Below, piece after piece: positions 1-6,350 of a stretch of 12,249 nt of DNA. A model generated the notes under the pieces. That model made no database searches and was not told the DNA's origin. It saw nothing but the letters and a program-made list of their open reading frames with translations. The stretch's first letter is position 1; each line of letters starts with the position of its first letter. Source of the stretch: Clostridiales bacterium UBA7568 (GTDB lineage: Bacteria; Bacillota; Clostridia; Oscillospirales; CAG-272); NCBI GenBank assembly GCA_002479075.1, contig DLLG01000004.1, forward strand, positions 21,600-33,848, in the 5' to 3' direction. The position numbers and the translations under genes are program-made.

Positions 1-65
1 CACGCTTGCAAATCACACCCTCTTCTCGGCGAAGCCTGCAAGGGTGCTTCGCACGCTTGCAAATC
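1..65. repeat. 14-nt direct repeat with GC-rich hairpins
   Basis: The 14-mer CACGCTTGCAAATC occurs at 1-14 and again at 52-65, a 51-nt period. Between the copies, GCGAAGC (29-35) can pair with GCTTCGC (46-52), and CACCCT (16-21) with AGGGTG (41-46). Directly after the second copy, CTCCCT (65-70) faces AGGGAG (76-81). No convincing gene covers this stretch; the short open frames lack a ribosome-binding site and recognisable protein features. It reads as intergenic repeat DNA, cut by the window edge. Confidence 0.55.
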
Positions 66-103
66 TCCCTCGGGGAGGGAGCCGTAGGAAGGGCGCGAAT
101 AAT

Positions 104-233
104 GTAGGGGAGGGGTTTCCCCTCCCGCACCCGGATGCAATCGAGATAAAAACCGTGCCGGAACAAATTATCAAAGTTCTTGCATCGTATATCGATGAAG
201 GCGGATGTTCGGGACGGGAGACCCGTCCCCTAC
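104..233. repeat. MITE-like element: two inverted GC-rich hairpin units
   Basis: Two related hairpin units face each other. The first has GGGAGGGG (108-115), loop TTT, CCCCTCCC (119-126). The second has GGGACGGG (211-218), loop AGA, CCCGTCCC (222-229). The plus-strand start GTAGGGGAGGGG (104-115) matches the minus-strand start GTAGGGGACGGG (233 back to 222) with one mismatch, so the units form imperfect terminal inverted repeats around about 65-80 nt of AT-richer DNA. No transposase is present. This is consistent with a non-autonomous repeat; mobility is inference, and no clear target-site duplication was seen. Confidence 0.5.
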
Positions 234-299
234 GTTGCAACGCCCGTGTATGCAGGCAGCAAAATATTTGCACAAAACCAATAATTGAAGTTTCTTTTG

Positions 300-327
300 C
301 CTCCTTTTCTTTTCAAAGAAAAGGAGG
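300..327. repeat. Perfect 13-bp inverted repeat after the spore hydrolase gene
   Basis: CCTCCTTTTCTTT (300-312) is exactly complementary to AAAGAAAAGGAGG (315-327). It begins one base beyond the stop codon of the minus-strand GH18 gene (328-330). On the minus strand the hairpin is followed by CAAAAGAAAC rather than a T-run, so it is not a standard intrinsic terminator, although it may still slow polymerase or protect the mRNA 3' end. It may be a dispersed REP-like element; copy number cannot be judged from this window. Confidence 0.6.
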
Positions 328-1587
328 TCAGAGGGAAGTGAGAAGCCAGTTTGCGTTAAAGGGGCGCATAGCGTTCCAGTAGCCGACGCCGTAAAAGCCG
401 TATTCCCTCGGCAGGGCGAGCTTGGCGGAGATCGAACGGGGATCTTCAAACCAGACCTCATGCATCGTGCCGTTGTCGTAATAATTGAAATAAGGCGACT
501 GCGACGCTTCGTCAAACTTTATTTCAGCATTATATTCGGCGGCAATTCTCGGGGCCTGCTCGTTTGAGATGAGGGTTGCGCGGGTTTCTCCCGGCTTATA
601 CGGAAGCGTCCAGTCGTAGCCGTAGTTCGGTATGCCCATAATGATCTTTTCCGGAGGTATCTCGGTTACGGCATAATCAAGCACGCGACGGACAGAGTTT
701 ATCGGAGCGACTGCCATCGGCGGACCGTATGTATAGCCCCATTCGTATGTCATAAGAAATACTTTGTCTGCCGCCGCGCCGATTTGGTCATAGAGATGAC
801 CCTGATACAGCAGACCGGGCTGGTCTGCGGAGGTTTTCGGAGCGAGCGCGGCATAGACGGTAAACCCGTATTGCGAAAGAGCATTGCGCGCTCTTGCGAT
901 GAAGTCGGCATAGCTTTGCGCATCGTCCGCAAAGACGAACTCAAAATCAATGTCAAGTCCGCCGTAGCCCTTTTCGGTCATTTCGTCGATTATCTCGCCT
1001 ATGAGATTGTCCTGTGCTTCGGGAGAGGAGAGAAGCTCGCTTGCAAGCTCGTTTGAGAAGTTTCCGTTCTCGGTCAGTGTTGAAAGATGCATAAGCGGCT
1101 CGACTCCGTAGTCGCGACAGGCGGAGAGCAGGGCGGCGTCGGGCAGGGAGAGAAGCGTCCCGTCCGGCAAAAAGCCGTATGTGAAGGGCGCAAGCGCCGA
1201 GAGATACGGCAGAGTCTGGCGCAGGATTTTTTCCTCAATGAACGTATAGGCATAGGCGTATTTGAAATATTCGCTTTGCGACGGTTCATCGAATTCGATA
1301 ACGAGCAGCTGCCCGACGGAAAGCGGAACATATCCGCCGCAGAGAGAAGGATTGCGGCGGAAAAGATCGTTTTGCGAGATACCGTAGCGATTGGATATTG
1401 AAAAAACCGTATCGCCTCTCGTAACGGTATGCGTAAGCGCGGGAGAAAGAATCAGCAAACTTTGCCCGACTGAAAGCGGATACGGAGGAAGAATACCGTT
1501 CCATTCGGCAAGGAGAACGACATTTACTCCGTAATCGTTTGCAACGGAATAAAGCGTGTCCCCGCCTTTAACTACATAAACAGTCAA
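328..1587 (-). CDS. yaaH: LysM-GH18 spore peptidoglycan hydrolase (YaaH/SleL family)
   Basis: This 419-residue protein has two N-terminal LysM peptidoglycan-binding repeats (about 2-47 and 52-97, both with the GDT..S..YG core) and a GH18 domain (about 105-415). The GH18 catalytic motif GLDIDFE is at 210-216, with E216 the expected acid/base, and MTYEWGY at 279-285 is the second active-site signature. Length and domain order match YaaH/SleL enzymes, N-acetylglucosaminidases that act on cortex peptidoglycan and sit in the spore coat without a signal peptide; none is seen here either. The start is TTG at 1587, chosen because GGGG (1595-1598) lies 7 nt upstream; the ATG at 1577 is out of frame. 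The C-terminus ends NWLLTSL, apparently a few residues shorter than I expect, right beside the 300-327 hairpin. No sporulation sigma promoter could be assigned with confidence. Confidence 0.92.
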   Translation of the reverse strand: MTVYVVKGGDTLYSVANDYGVNVVLLAEWNGILPPYPLSVGQSLLILSPALTHTVTRGDTVFSISNRYGISQNDLFRRNPSLCGGYVPLSVGQLLVIEFDEPSQSEYFKYAYAYTFIEEKILRQTLPYLSALAPFTYGFLPDGTLLSLPDAALLSACRDYGVEPLMHLSTLTENGNFSNELASELLSSPEAQDNLIGEIIDEMTEKGYGGLDIDFEFVFADDAQSYADFIARARNALSQYGFTVYAALAPKTSADQPGLLYQGHLYDQIGAAADKVFLMTYEWGYTYGPPMAVAPINSVRRVLDYAVTEIPPEKIIMGIPNYGYDWTLPYKPGETRATLISNEQAPRIAAEYNAEIKFDEASQSPYFNYYDNGTMHEVWFEDPRSISAKLALPREYGFYGVGYWNAMRPFNANWLLTSL

Positions 1588-1634
1588 AAAAACACCCCTT
1601 TATAATATGGTATATACCATACTATGAAGGGGTG
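1586..1634 (-). terminator. 42-nt palindromic terminator overlapping the next gene's SD and start
   Basis: Bases 1593-1634 form a near-perfect palindrome: outer arms CACCCCTT/AAGGGGTG, then a long AT-rich stem with one mismatch and one G-T pair, centred on the perfect 16-mer TATGGTATATACCATA (1606-1621). On the minus strand it is followed by seven T (1592-1586), so it is an intrinsic terminator for the LRR lipoprotein gene ending at 1655. The 3' arm contains the Shine-Dalgarno GGGG (1595-1598) of the spore hydrolase, and the T-run runs into its TTG start (1587-1585). Folding would therefore hide that ribosome-binding site. Confidence 0.85.
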
Positions 1635-1654
1635 AAGTTTTCTGTTATAGGTTA

Positions 1655-2515
1655 TCAGCCTACGTAAGTGATCTCAAGATTTGTGCAGCCGTCAAAGATG
1701 CTTTCCTGCTGAGCGCGGAACTTTTCGGGAATCGTTACGCTCTTGAGCGAGGTGCAGCCTGCGAAAGCGCCGTCTCCGATTGTTTCGACAGAGGAAGAAA
1801 TGACGAGAGTTTCGAGCGAAGTGCAACCGGAGAAAGCTCCTTTTCCGATTGTTTTGACAGAGGAAGGGATGACGAGAGTCTCAATCGATTCGCAACCTGC
1901 GAAAGCATTCTCGCCGATCTCCTTGAGAGTTGAGGGAAGAGTAAAATCCTTCAGCTTTGCGCAGAGCCAGAATGCCATATCGCCGATTGTTTCAAGGCCT
2001 TCCGCAAACACAACCTTCTCTGCGTTTATCGCGCTGAAGAAAGCCGTTCTGTTTATCACCTTGACGGAACCCGCTATTGCGATCTCCTTGACGCCGGAAA
2101 GTCCCTTTGAGGACGCGCCGATGTTGCCGAGAACGCCGATTTCCGTAATGCTGAGGGCCTTGCCCTGATATGTGTAAACTGCGGGAACGACGAGAGATTC
2201 GTCCTCGCTGCAGTATTTCTTTATAACGACATAAGAGAAAGCACCGTTCTCGTCACGCATTATTCTGTAAACGAAGTCGCCGTCCTGAATTTCTTTGTAT
2301 TTGTCAAGAGCGGGCTCGGTCGTTGTCTGGGCGGGGGAAGTCGTTGTGCCTGTGGAGTCGCCGCCTTCGGTTGTTGTGGCGGAGGAGCCTCCGGTTGTCG
2401 TAGCGGTTGAGGGTGTGTTTGTAAGGTCGGGTGTCGGGGGCGTGTTATTGCCGCAGGACGCCGCAAAAGCGACTACGAATGTAAGAACGAGAAATAAAGC
2501 GATAATTTTTTTCAT
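1655..2515 (-). CDS. BspA-like leucine-rich-repeat surface lipoprotein
   Basis: This 286-residue protein starts with a lipoprotein-type signal (MKKIIALFLVL...) ending in AASC with C21 as the likely lipidated cysteine. A Thr/Pro/Ser/Gly-rich linker follows to about residue 70, a typical wall-spanning spacer. The rest is a BspA/LRR_5-type repeat array with about 23-residue units of the form AFAGCxSLETLVIPSSVKTIG, clearest in the last third. Proteins of this type are cell-surface adhesins or binding proteins in gut bacteria; no specific ligand can be read from the sequence. The ATG at 2515 has AAGGA 11 nt upstream, and a strong promoter lies at 2591-2619. The palindrome at 1593-1634 terminates it. 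It has no enzymatic motif. The family call is firm, the exact role unknown. Confidence 0.88.
   Translation of the reverse strand: MKKIIALFLVLTFVVAFAASCGNNTPPTPDLTNTPSTATTTGGSSATTTEGGDSTGTTTSPAQTTTEPALDKYKEIQDGDFVYRIMRDENGAFSYVVIKKYCSEDESLVVPAVYTYQGKALSITEIGVLGNIGASSKGLSGVKEIAIAGSVKVINRTAFFSAINAEKVVFAEGLETIGDMAFWLCAKLKDFTLPSTLKEIGENAFAGCESIETLVIPSSVKTIGKGAFSGCTSLETLVISSSVETIGDGAFAGCTSLKSVTIPEKFRAQQESIFDGCTNLEITYVG
1761..1967 (-). repeat. Three 69-bp tandem repeats encoding LRR units
   Basis: Units start at 1761, 1830 and 1899, exactly 69 bp apart, each beginning with GCGAAAGC or GAGAAAGC on the plus strand. Units 1 and 2 share most of their sequence, including the ACAGAGGAAG and ATGACGAGAGT blocks; unit 3 is more diverged. 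They encode the 23-residue LRR repeats of the lipoprotein. The nucleotide similarity suggests recent internal duplication, and the repeat number could vary between strains. Confidence 0.75.
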
Positions 2516-2590
2516 ATATTTATCTATCCTTATATAAATTTTTTTGATGTCTGAAATATCAATAACCTCTGATGGCTTGTACGCCCATAC

Positions 2591-2619
2591 ATAATATCAC
2601 AAAGAAATGCTTTTGTCAA
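2591..2619 (-). promoter_or_regulatory. Sigma-A promoter for the LRR lipoprotein
   Basis: On the minus strand, TTGACA (2619-2614) and TATTAT (2596-2591) are separated by 17 bp, a near-consensus housekeeping promoter. Transcription would start near 2584, giving a leader of about 70 nt before the ATG at 2515. Confidence 0.85.
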
Positions 2620-2642
2620 GGAAGTTAATCAAAAGTTAAAAT
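2613..2642 (+). promoter_or_regulatory. Probable sigma-A promoter for ytvI-M50 operon
   Basis: TTGTCA (2613-2618), an 18-bp spacer and TAAAAT (2637-2642) lie just upstream of the ytvI-like gene. The -35 hexamer overlaps the -35 of the divergent LRR promoter by five bases. A start near 2649 would fall almost on the ribosome-binding site GAGGTG (2648-2653), so the real start may be elsewhere and a sporulation promoter is not excluded. Confidence 0.45.
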
Positions 2643-2663
2643 ACAGCGAGGTGCCGAAAAGAT

Positions 2664-3686
2664 ATGTCGCAAACGAAAAAATCAGCTGTGACGGCGGTTA
2701 TTACGGTTTTTTGCATATTTGCCGCAATTAAATATTTTTTTGTTCCCTGTATGCCGTTTGCCCTCGGAGCGGCTGTTGCATATGTGTCGCTCTGGACGGC
2801 GGGAAAGCTCGGAATCAGGGGGAAAAAGGCGAAAAAACGTGTAGCGGCGCTGTTTTCCGTCGTCATTTATTCCGCATTCATAAGCCTTGCGGTACTTTTC
2901 GGAAAAATGATATACGGGCAGGTAAGCGGGCTTTACGGGGCTTGGCTGCGAGGGGAGGGAAAGATAAGCGAGTTGATTGACACTTTACGGCGTATGCCAG
3001 AGATAATTTCCATAAAGCTGTTTCCGGGAGCTCCGGAGGATATTGGGGAAACGCTTTCGTCGCTTATAAAAAGCCTCACAGACGAAACGTTTTCCGCCGT
3101 TTCGTCATTTCTCGGAAGGGCGGCGGCATTTGTGCCCTCTGTGCTTTTCTTTTCGTTTATGACGATACTTTCCGGCATCCTTTTCTGTCTCTGCCGGGAC
3201 GAGGTGTCCGCTTTTGTTTCGGCATACCTGCCAAAGCTGCCGGACAAAAAGGGCTTGACGGAGGCTGTCCTGAAAACGATCAGAAGCGAAACGCTAATAT
3301 CTCTTCTGATGTTTTCTATGCTTTATCTCGGCTTTTCGCTGGCAAAGATCAGATATGCCCTTGCTTTTGCGATAATAACGACGGTTTTTGACGCTCTGCC
3401 TGCCGTCGGAACGGGGCTTGTGCTCGCTCCTTATGCGGCGATAATGTTTTTCACGGGCTCCGGAAGGAGCGGGGTGATATTGCTTGTTCTATGGGGACTG
3501 ACGACGGTTGCAAGGCAGATAATCGAGCCGAAACTGATTGGGGGGAGCTGCGGGGTGCCGTCTGTCGTTTCGCTGTTTTTTATGTATGTCTGCATAAAGC
3601 TGTTCGGCGCGGCAGGGGCGGTGGTTTCGCCGCTGCTGATAACCGTGATCTCCGTTTTTGCAGGTGAGAGAAGGAGGCGGGCTTGA
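2664..3686 (+). CDS. ytvI: YtvI-like sporulation membrane protein (AI-2E transporter/PerM family)
   Basis: This 340-residue polytopic membrane protein belongs to the AI-2E_transport/PerM family (PF01594). Hydrophobic segments lie near residues 7-45, 62-82, 153-176, 212-228, 231-265, 268-286 and 303-335, with a soluble loop at about 90-150. The family signatures DALPAVGTG (243-251) and RQIIEPKLIG (284-293) are present. In Firmicutes, YtvI members are sporulation integral membrane proteins whose transported substrate is not known. ATG at 2664 is preceded by GAGGTG with a 10-nt spacer. Its last codon and stop overlap the TTG start of the M50 protease gene by 4 bp, implying translational coupling. 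The family call is strong; the YtvI subfamily assignment rests on length, signatures and the protease neighbour. Confidence 0.85.
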   Translation: MSQTKKSAVTAVITVFCIFAAIKYFFVPCMPFALGAAVAYVSLWTAGKLGIRGKKAKKRVAALFSVVIYSAFISLAVLFGKMIYGQVSGLYGAWLRGEGKISELIDTLRRMPEIISIKLFPGAPEDIGETLSSLIKSLTDETFSAVSSFLGRAAAFVPSVLFFSFMTILSGILFCLCRDEVSAFVSAYLPKLPDKKGLTEAVLKTIRSETLISLLMFSMLYLGFSLAKIRYALAFAIITTVFDALPAVGTGLVLAPYAAIMFFTGSGRSGVILLVLWGLTTVARQIIEPKLIGGSCGVPSVVSLFFMYVCIKLFGAAGAVVSPLLITVISVFAGERRRRA

Positions 3687-4255
3687 AGCTTCCGCGCTTT
3701 TCCGTTCATCCCTTTGCGGCGGCGGGGATATTCATATTGCTTTTTGCCGTCCCGCCGGAAAAGAGCTTTGCGATCTTTACGGTCACAGTTCTGCACGAGC
3801 TGGGGCACGGAGCGGCGGCGCTTTTGCTCGGAAGGCGGATAGAAAGGATTGTTCTTATGCCTGTCGGGATAAGTATGCAGATAAGCACGCCGCCGTCGTA
3901 TTATGAGGAAATACTGATCGCCTTTGCGGGACCTTTTGAAAACATTCTGCTCATTGCGCTCAGTCGCTTTTTTCCTTGCGGCGAAAGCATACGCGTTTTT
4001 TCGGAGATTACGCTTTTCATAAATCTTATGCCTATGGCAACGCTTGACGGCGGAAGGATAATATCCGCAGTTGTCTCTCTCAGGTTCGGAGACGGCGCGG
4101 GAGAGAAGCTTATAAAGGCTACGACCGCCGTTACGCTGTTTTTCTTATGGATCCTTGCCGTATATATCTTTTTTTACACGGCGGAGAACGTTGCGCTGCT
4201 GATATTCTGCTCATATATTTTTGCGGGATATATCGCATCGAAGGGGATTGAATAA
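3683..4255 (+). CDS. M50 intramembrane metalloprotease, SpoIVFB-like
   Basis: This 190-residue membrane protein has the site-2-protease zinc motif HELGH (38-42) inside a hydrophobic segment and the second signature NLMPMATLDGG (114-124), with D122 the third zinc ligand. The AGPFEN segment (82-87) corresponds to the usual AGPxxN turn. Size and order match SpoIVFB, which cleaves pro-sigma-K in the mother cell during sporulation, but this member has no C-terminal CBS domain and no SpoIVFA-like regulator beside it. Its partner is instead the YtvI-like gene it overlaps by 4 bp. The TTG start at 3683 is supported by AAGGAGG at 3671-3677, 5 nt upstream. Substrate is unknown; processing of a sporulation sigma factor or another membrane protein is possible. 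Confidence 0.86.
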   Translation: MKLPRFSVHPFAAAGIFILLFAVPPEKSFAIFTVTVLHELGHGAAALLLGRRIERIVLMPVGISMQISTPPSYYEEILIAFAGPFENILLIALSRFFPCGESIRVFSEITLFINLMPMATLDGGRIISAVVSLRFGDGAGEKLIKATTAVTLFFLWILAVYIFFYTAENVALLIFCSYIFAGYIASKGIE

Positions 4256-4276
4256 TCGTCTCGACTGTGATATAAT
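4248..4276 (+). promoter_or_regulatory. Extended -10 sigma-A promoter for the DUF896 gene
   Basis: TTGAAT (4248-4253), a 17-bp spacer and TATAAT (4271-4276), with TG at 4268-4269 giving an extended -10. The -35 overlaps the stop codon of the M50 gene. A small hairpin TGCCG-GAA-CGGCA (4286-4298) lies in the leader, just before the Shine-Dalgarno AGGGAG (4301-4306). Confidence 0.87.
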
Positions 4277-4314
4277 AAGGTATCCTGCCGGAACGGCAAA
4301 AGGGAGATGATTTT

Positions 4315-4533
4315 ATGAAAGACGAACTTACAATAAGAATAAACGAGCTTGCTCACAAAGAAAAGGCAGAGGGGCTGACGGAAGAAGAAAAAGCGGAGCA
4401 GATAAAGCTGCGCAACGAATTCCGTCTCCGTTTCCGCGCGTCCTTTGCGGGGCAGCTTGAAAATACCGTTATCAAGCGTCCGGACGGAACGATCGAAAAG
4501 CTGTCCGATATAAGAAAAAAGGCGGACAAATAA
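4315..4533 (+). CDS. DUF896 family protein (YnzC-like)
   Basis: This 72-residue highly charged cytosolic protein has the DUF896 pattern: an N-terminal helix with RINELAHKEKAEGLT, the EEEKAEQ...LR-EF core (about 22-37) and a FR-SF segment (about 40-44), followed by a short C-terminal tail. B. subtilis YnzC, of similar length, folds as a two-helix hairpin and belongs to a family linked to the SOS-associated yneA operon, but the biochemical function is not established. Here it is not next to lexA or cell-division genes. It has its own promoter, a strong ribosome-binding site 8 nt before the ATG and its own terminator, so it is a well-defined monocistronic unit. Confidence 0.9.
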   Translation: MKDELTIRINELAHKEKAEGLTEEEKAEQIKLRNEFRLRFRASFAGQLENTVIKRPDGTIEKLSDIRKKADK

Positions 4534-4536
4534 CAT

Positions 4537-4562
4537 AGCGGCGGGTTTCACCGCCGCTTTTT
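4537..4562 (+). terminator. Intrinsic terminator of the DUF896 gene
   Basis: AGCGGCGG (4537-4544), loop GTTTCA, CCGCCGCT (4551-4558) followed by a short T-run. It begins 3 nt after the stop codon. Confidence 0.92.
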
Positions 4563-4580
4563 GCTCTTCCGGAGCCGCTC

Positions 4581-4609
4581 TTGAAAAGTTCATATTTTTA
4601 TGATATAAT
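4581..4609 (+). promoter_or_regulatory. Strong extended -10 promoter for the repeat lipoprotein
   Basis: TTGAAA (4581-4586), 17-bp spacer, TATAAT (4604-4609) with TG at 4601-4602. Transcription would begin near 4616, which excludes any start codon at 4581 and supports the ATG at 4662. Confidence 0.92.
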
Positions 4610-4661
4610 GAGAAAAACAGCTTTGAAAACGCAAAAATCTATCGAAAGGAAACACGATAAT

Positions 4662-6311
4662 ATGAAAAAAACAACCGTTTTTATTCTTTGCTTTGTGCTT
4701 TTGCTGTCTTCGATCCTGCTTTGCGGTTGCAAAAAGGAGGAGACGAAAGAAGAGGGAAGGGAAAAACTGCTTTCGGCGGCATTTGAGCTTTCGGGTGATC
4801 CGAACGTCCCGAAAAAAGATGCGGGAACATATGAAGAAAGGCTCGGCACGCACATTGTCAGAAGCACGTTTGATTCGAACGGAAGGCTGACGGAAAAGAC
4901 TTATATCAGTCTTGCAACGGGTGCGGAACGCGTTTTTGTTTACAAATATTATGAAAACGGCAAGGTTATGAGCGTTACGGAGAGGCGCGACGCAGAAACT
5001 CTGGGAACCGGAACTTCATATGAATATTCTTACGGCGACGACGGAAAAATGACAGGGCGCAAGCAATATATGTTGTCCGGCTGCGAGACGTTTCCCTCTA
5101 TTTCGGAACGCTGCGAATATGACGAAGAGGGCAAGATCAGCCGCATATATTATACTTACGGCGACTCAGGAGAGCCCGCTTATTATGACGAGTTTGACTA
5201 TGATGAAAAGTCGCGCATCATAACTGTTACGGGAAGGACGATCGGCTCGGACGGCACAAGACACACATACAAGATATATTATGACGTTGACTGGGATCTT
5301 GTAAGAGAAGAGAGAAGAAATAACTTCGATGAGCTTGAATGTCGCATAGAATATCAGAAGAGCGGGCAGCAGAAGCACGCCTGGTATTATCCGACGGTAT
5401 ATTCGGGCAGAGCGGATGCGTACGAGGAGGATGAGAACGGCAGGACCGTAAAGTCCGTGACGGCGTTGAAAACAACGATTATCGAATATGGCGAAAACGG
5501 TAAACGCAAAAGAGAGACCTATTACGACCCGGAAGGCAATGTTCAGTCGTTCAAGGCGTTTGAATGGAACGACAAAGGCGGAAAGACGGCGGAGAGAGAA
5601 TACCGCCCGGACGGGTATCTTCTGAAGGAAACGTTCTATGCTTCCGGCGGCATTGTCGAGAGCGTGATTGTTTACGGATATAACGACGCGGGAAAGAGAA
5701 TATCGCAGAAAAAATATAACGGAGAAGGCATCCTGCGCTACGCCCTCGAATTCAACGGAAGCGGCGGCGAAAGCATTTATACAATAACCCGCGAGGAGAC
5801 ATATGACCTCTCCGGAACGCTTGAAAAATATTCTGTTTACGAATATAACGAAAAAGGCTTCCGTATATCGGATACGGAATTTGCTGCGGACGGCACCATC
5901 CGCAGCAAAAACGAATATCGGGGCGAAAGTCACGATGATCTCGGCAAGCCTACAAAGAGCATCATTTATTCGGACGGGAAGGCAATTCTGACCTTCGCTT
6001 ACGAATACAGCGAAAAAGGCTTCCGCAGGCTTGAAAAAACGTATGATGAAAACGGCGTTCTGCGCATTGTGACGGAATACACGGGAGAAACGGATATTTA
6101 TTGGCACGAGAAAACCCGCGAGGATTATTACGACGAAAGCGGCAACCCGGACGGATACGTCGTATACGAGCGGAGCGAGAGCGAGGACATTGCAAAGGAA
6201 TATGACAAAGACGGAACTCTCCTTTTCCTCTATGAATACAGCGATGGCGCGCTTTTCAGAGCTACGGAATACAATCCGGACGGCACCGTTAAAAGCGTTG
6301 AAACGTATTGA
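4662..6311 (+). CDS. Large YD-type repeat lipoprotein
   Basis: This 549-residue protein has a lipoprotein signal, MKKTTVFILCFVLLL...LLCGC, with C23 as the probable lipidated residue, so it should be anchored outside the membrane. After a short charged linker (to about residue 45) almost the whole protein consists of about 20 degenerate units resembling YD or MORN/YwqK-like repeats: an aromatic residue, a D/N-x-x-G turn, then alternating charged and hydrophobic strands ending in Y or F (for example YDENGVLRIVTEY and YNEKGFRISDTEF). Such arrays make extended beta-hairpin solenoids. No Rhs core, protease site or toxin domain is present. I do not recognise a function; binding of carbohydrate or wall polymer is one possibility. 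ATG 4662 is chosen because of GAAAGGA 11 nt upstream, the signal peptide and the promoter at 4581-4609. A shared bidirectional terminator follows the stop. Confidence 0.85.
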   Translation: MKKTTVFILCFVLLLSSILLCGCKKEETKEEGREKLLSAAFELSGDPNVPKKDAGTYEERLGTHIVRSTFDSNGRLTEKTYISLATGAERVFVYKYYENGKVMSVTERRDAETLGTGTSYEYSYGDDGKMTGRKQYMLSGCETFPSISERCEYDEEGKISRIYYTYGDSGEPAYYDEFDYDEKSRIITVTGRTIGSDGTRHTYKIYYDVDWDLVREERRNNFDELECRIEYQKSGQQKHAWYYPTVYSGRADAYEEDENGRTVKSVTALKTTIIEYGENGKRKRETYYDPEGNVQSFKAFEWNDKGGKTAEREYRPDGYLLKETFYASGGIVESVIVYGYNDAGKRISQKKYNGEGILRYALEFNGSGGESIYTITREETYDLSGTLEKYSVYEYNEKGFRISDTEFAADGTIRSKNEYRGESHDDLGKPTKSIIYSDGKAILTFAYEYSEKGFRRLEKTYDENGVLRIVTEYTGETDIYWHEKTREDYYDESGNPDGYVVYERSESEDIAKEYDKDGTLLFLYEYSDGALFRATEYNPDGTVKSVETY

Positions 6312-6320
6312 ACAGAGAAA

Positions 6321-6350
6321 GCCCCTGCCGAAAGGCGGGGGCTTTGTGTT
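6321..6350. terminator. Bidirectional terminator between convergent genes
   Basis: GCCCCTGCC (6321-6329), loop GAAA, GGCGGGGGC (6334-6342) followed by TTTGTGTTTT on the plus strand. On the minus strand the stem is followed by TTTCTCT, a weaker tail. It lies between the convergent stop codons at 6309-6311 and 6351-6353 and probably serves both genes. Confidence 0.85.

Noticed and set aside
1..300. CRISPR-like or protein-coding interpretation of the repeat-rich first 300 bases
   Set aside because: Repeats are irregular in size and spacing, without uniform spacers, and the open frames lack start signals and domain content.
1575..1577. ATG near the start of the spore hydrolase
   Set aside because: It is out of frame with the LysM domain and runs directly into a stop codon; the TTG at 1587 has a proper Shine-Dalgarno.
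4581..4661. Upstream TTG start for the repeat lipoprotein
   Set aside because: The TTG is the -35 hexamer of the gene's own promoter; the signal peptide, ribosome-binding site and promoter all point to ATG 4662.
5166..6107. 313-codon open frame on the minus strand
   Set aside because: Antisense to the repeat lipoprotein; the sequence is low in family-like motifs and mirrors the repeat codons of the real gene.
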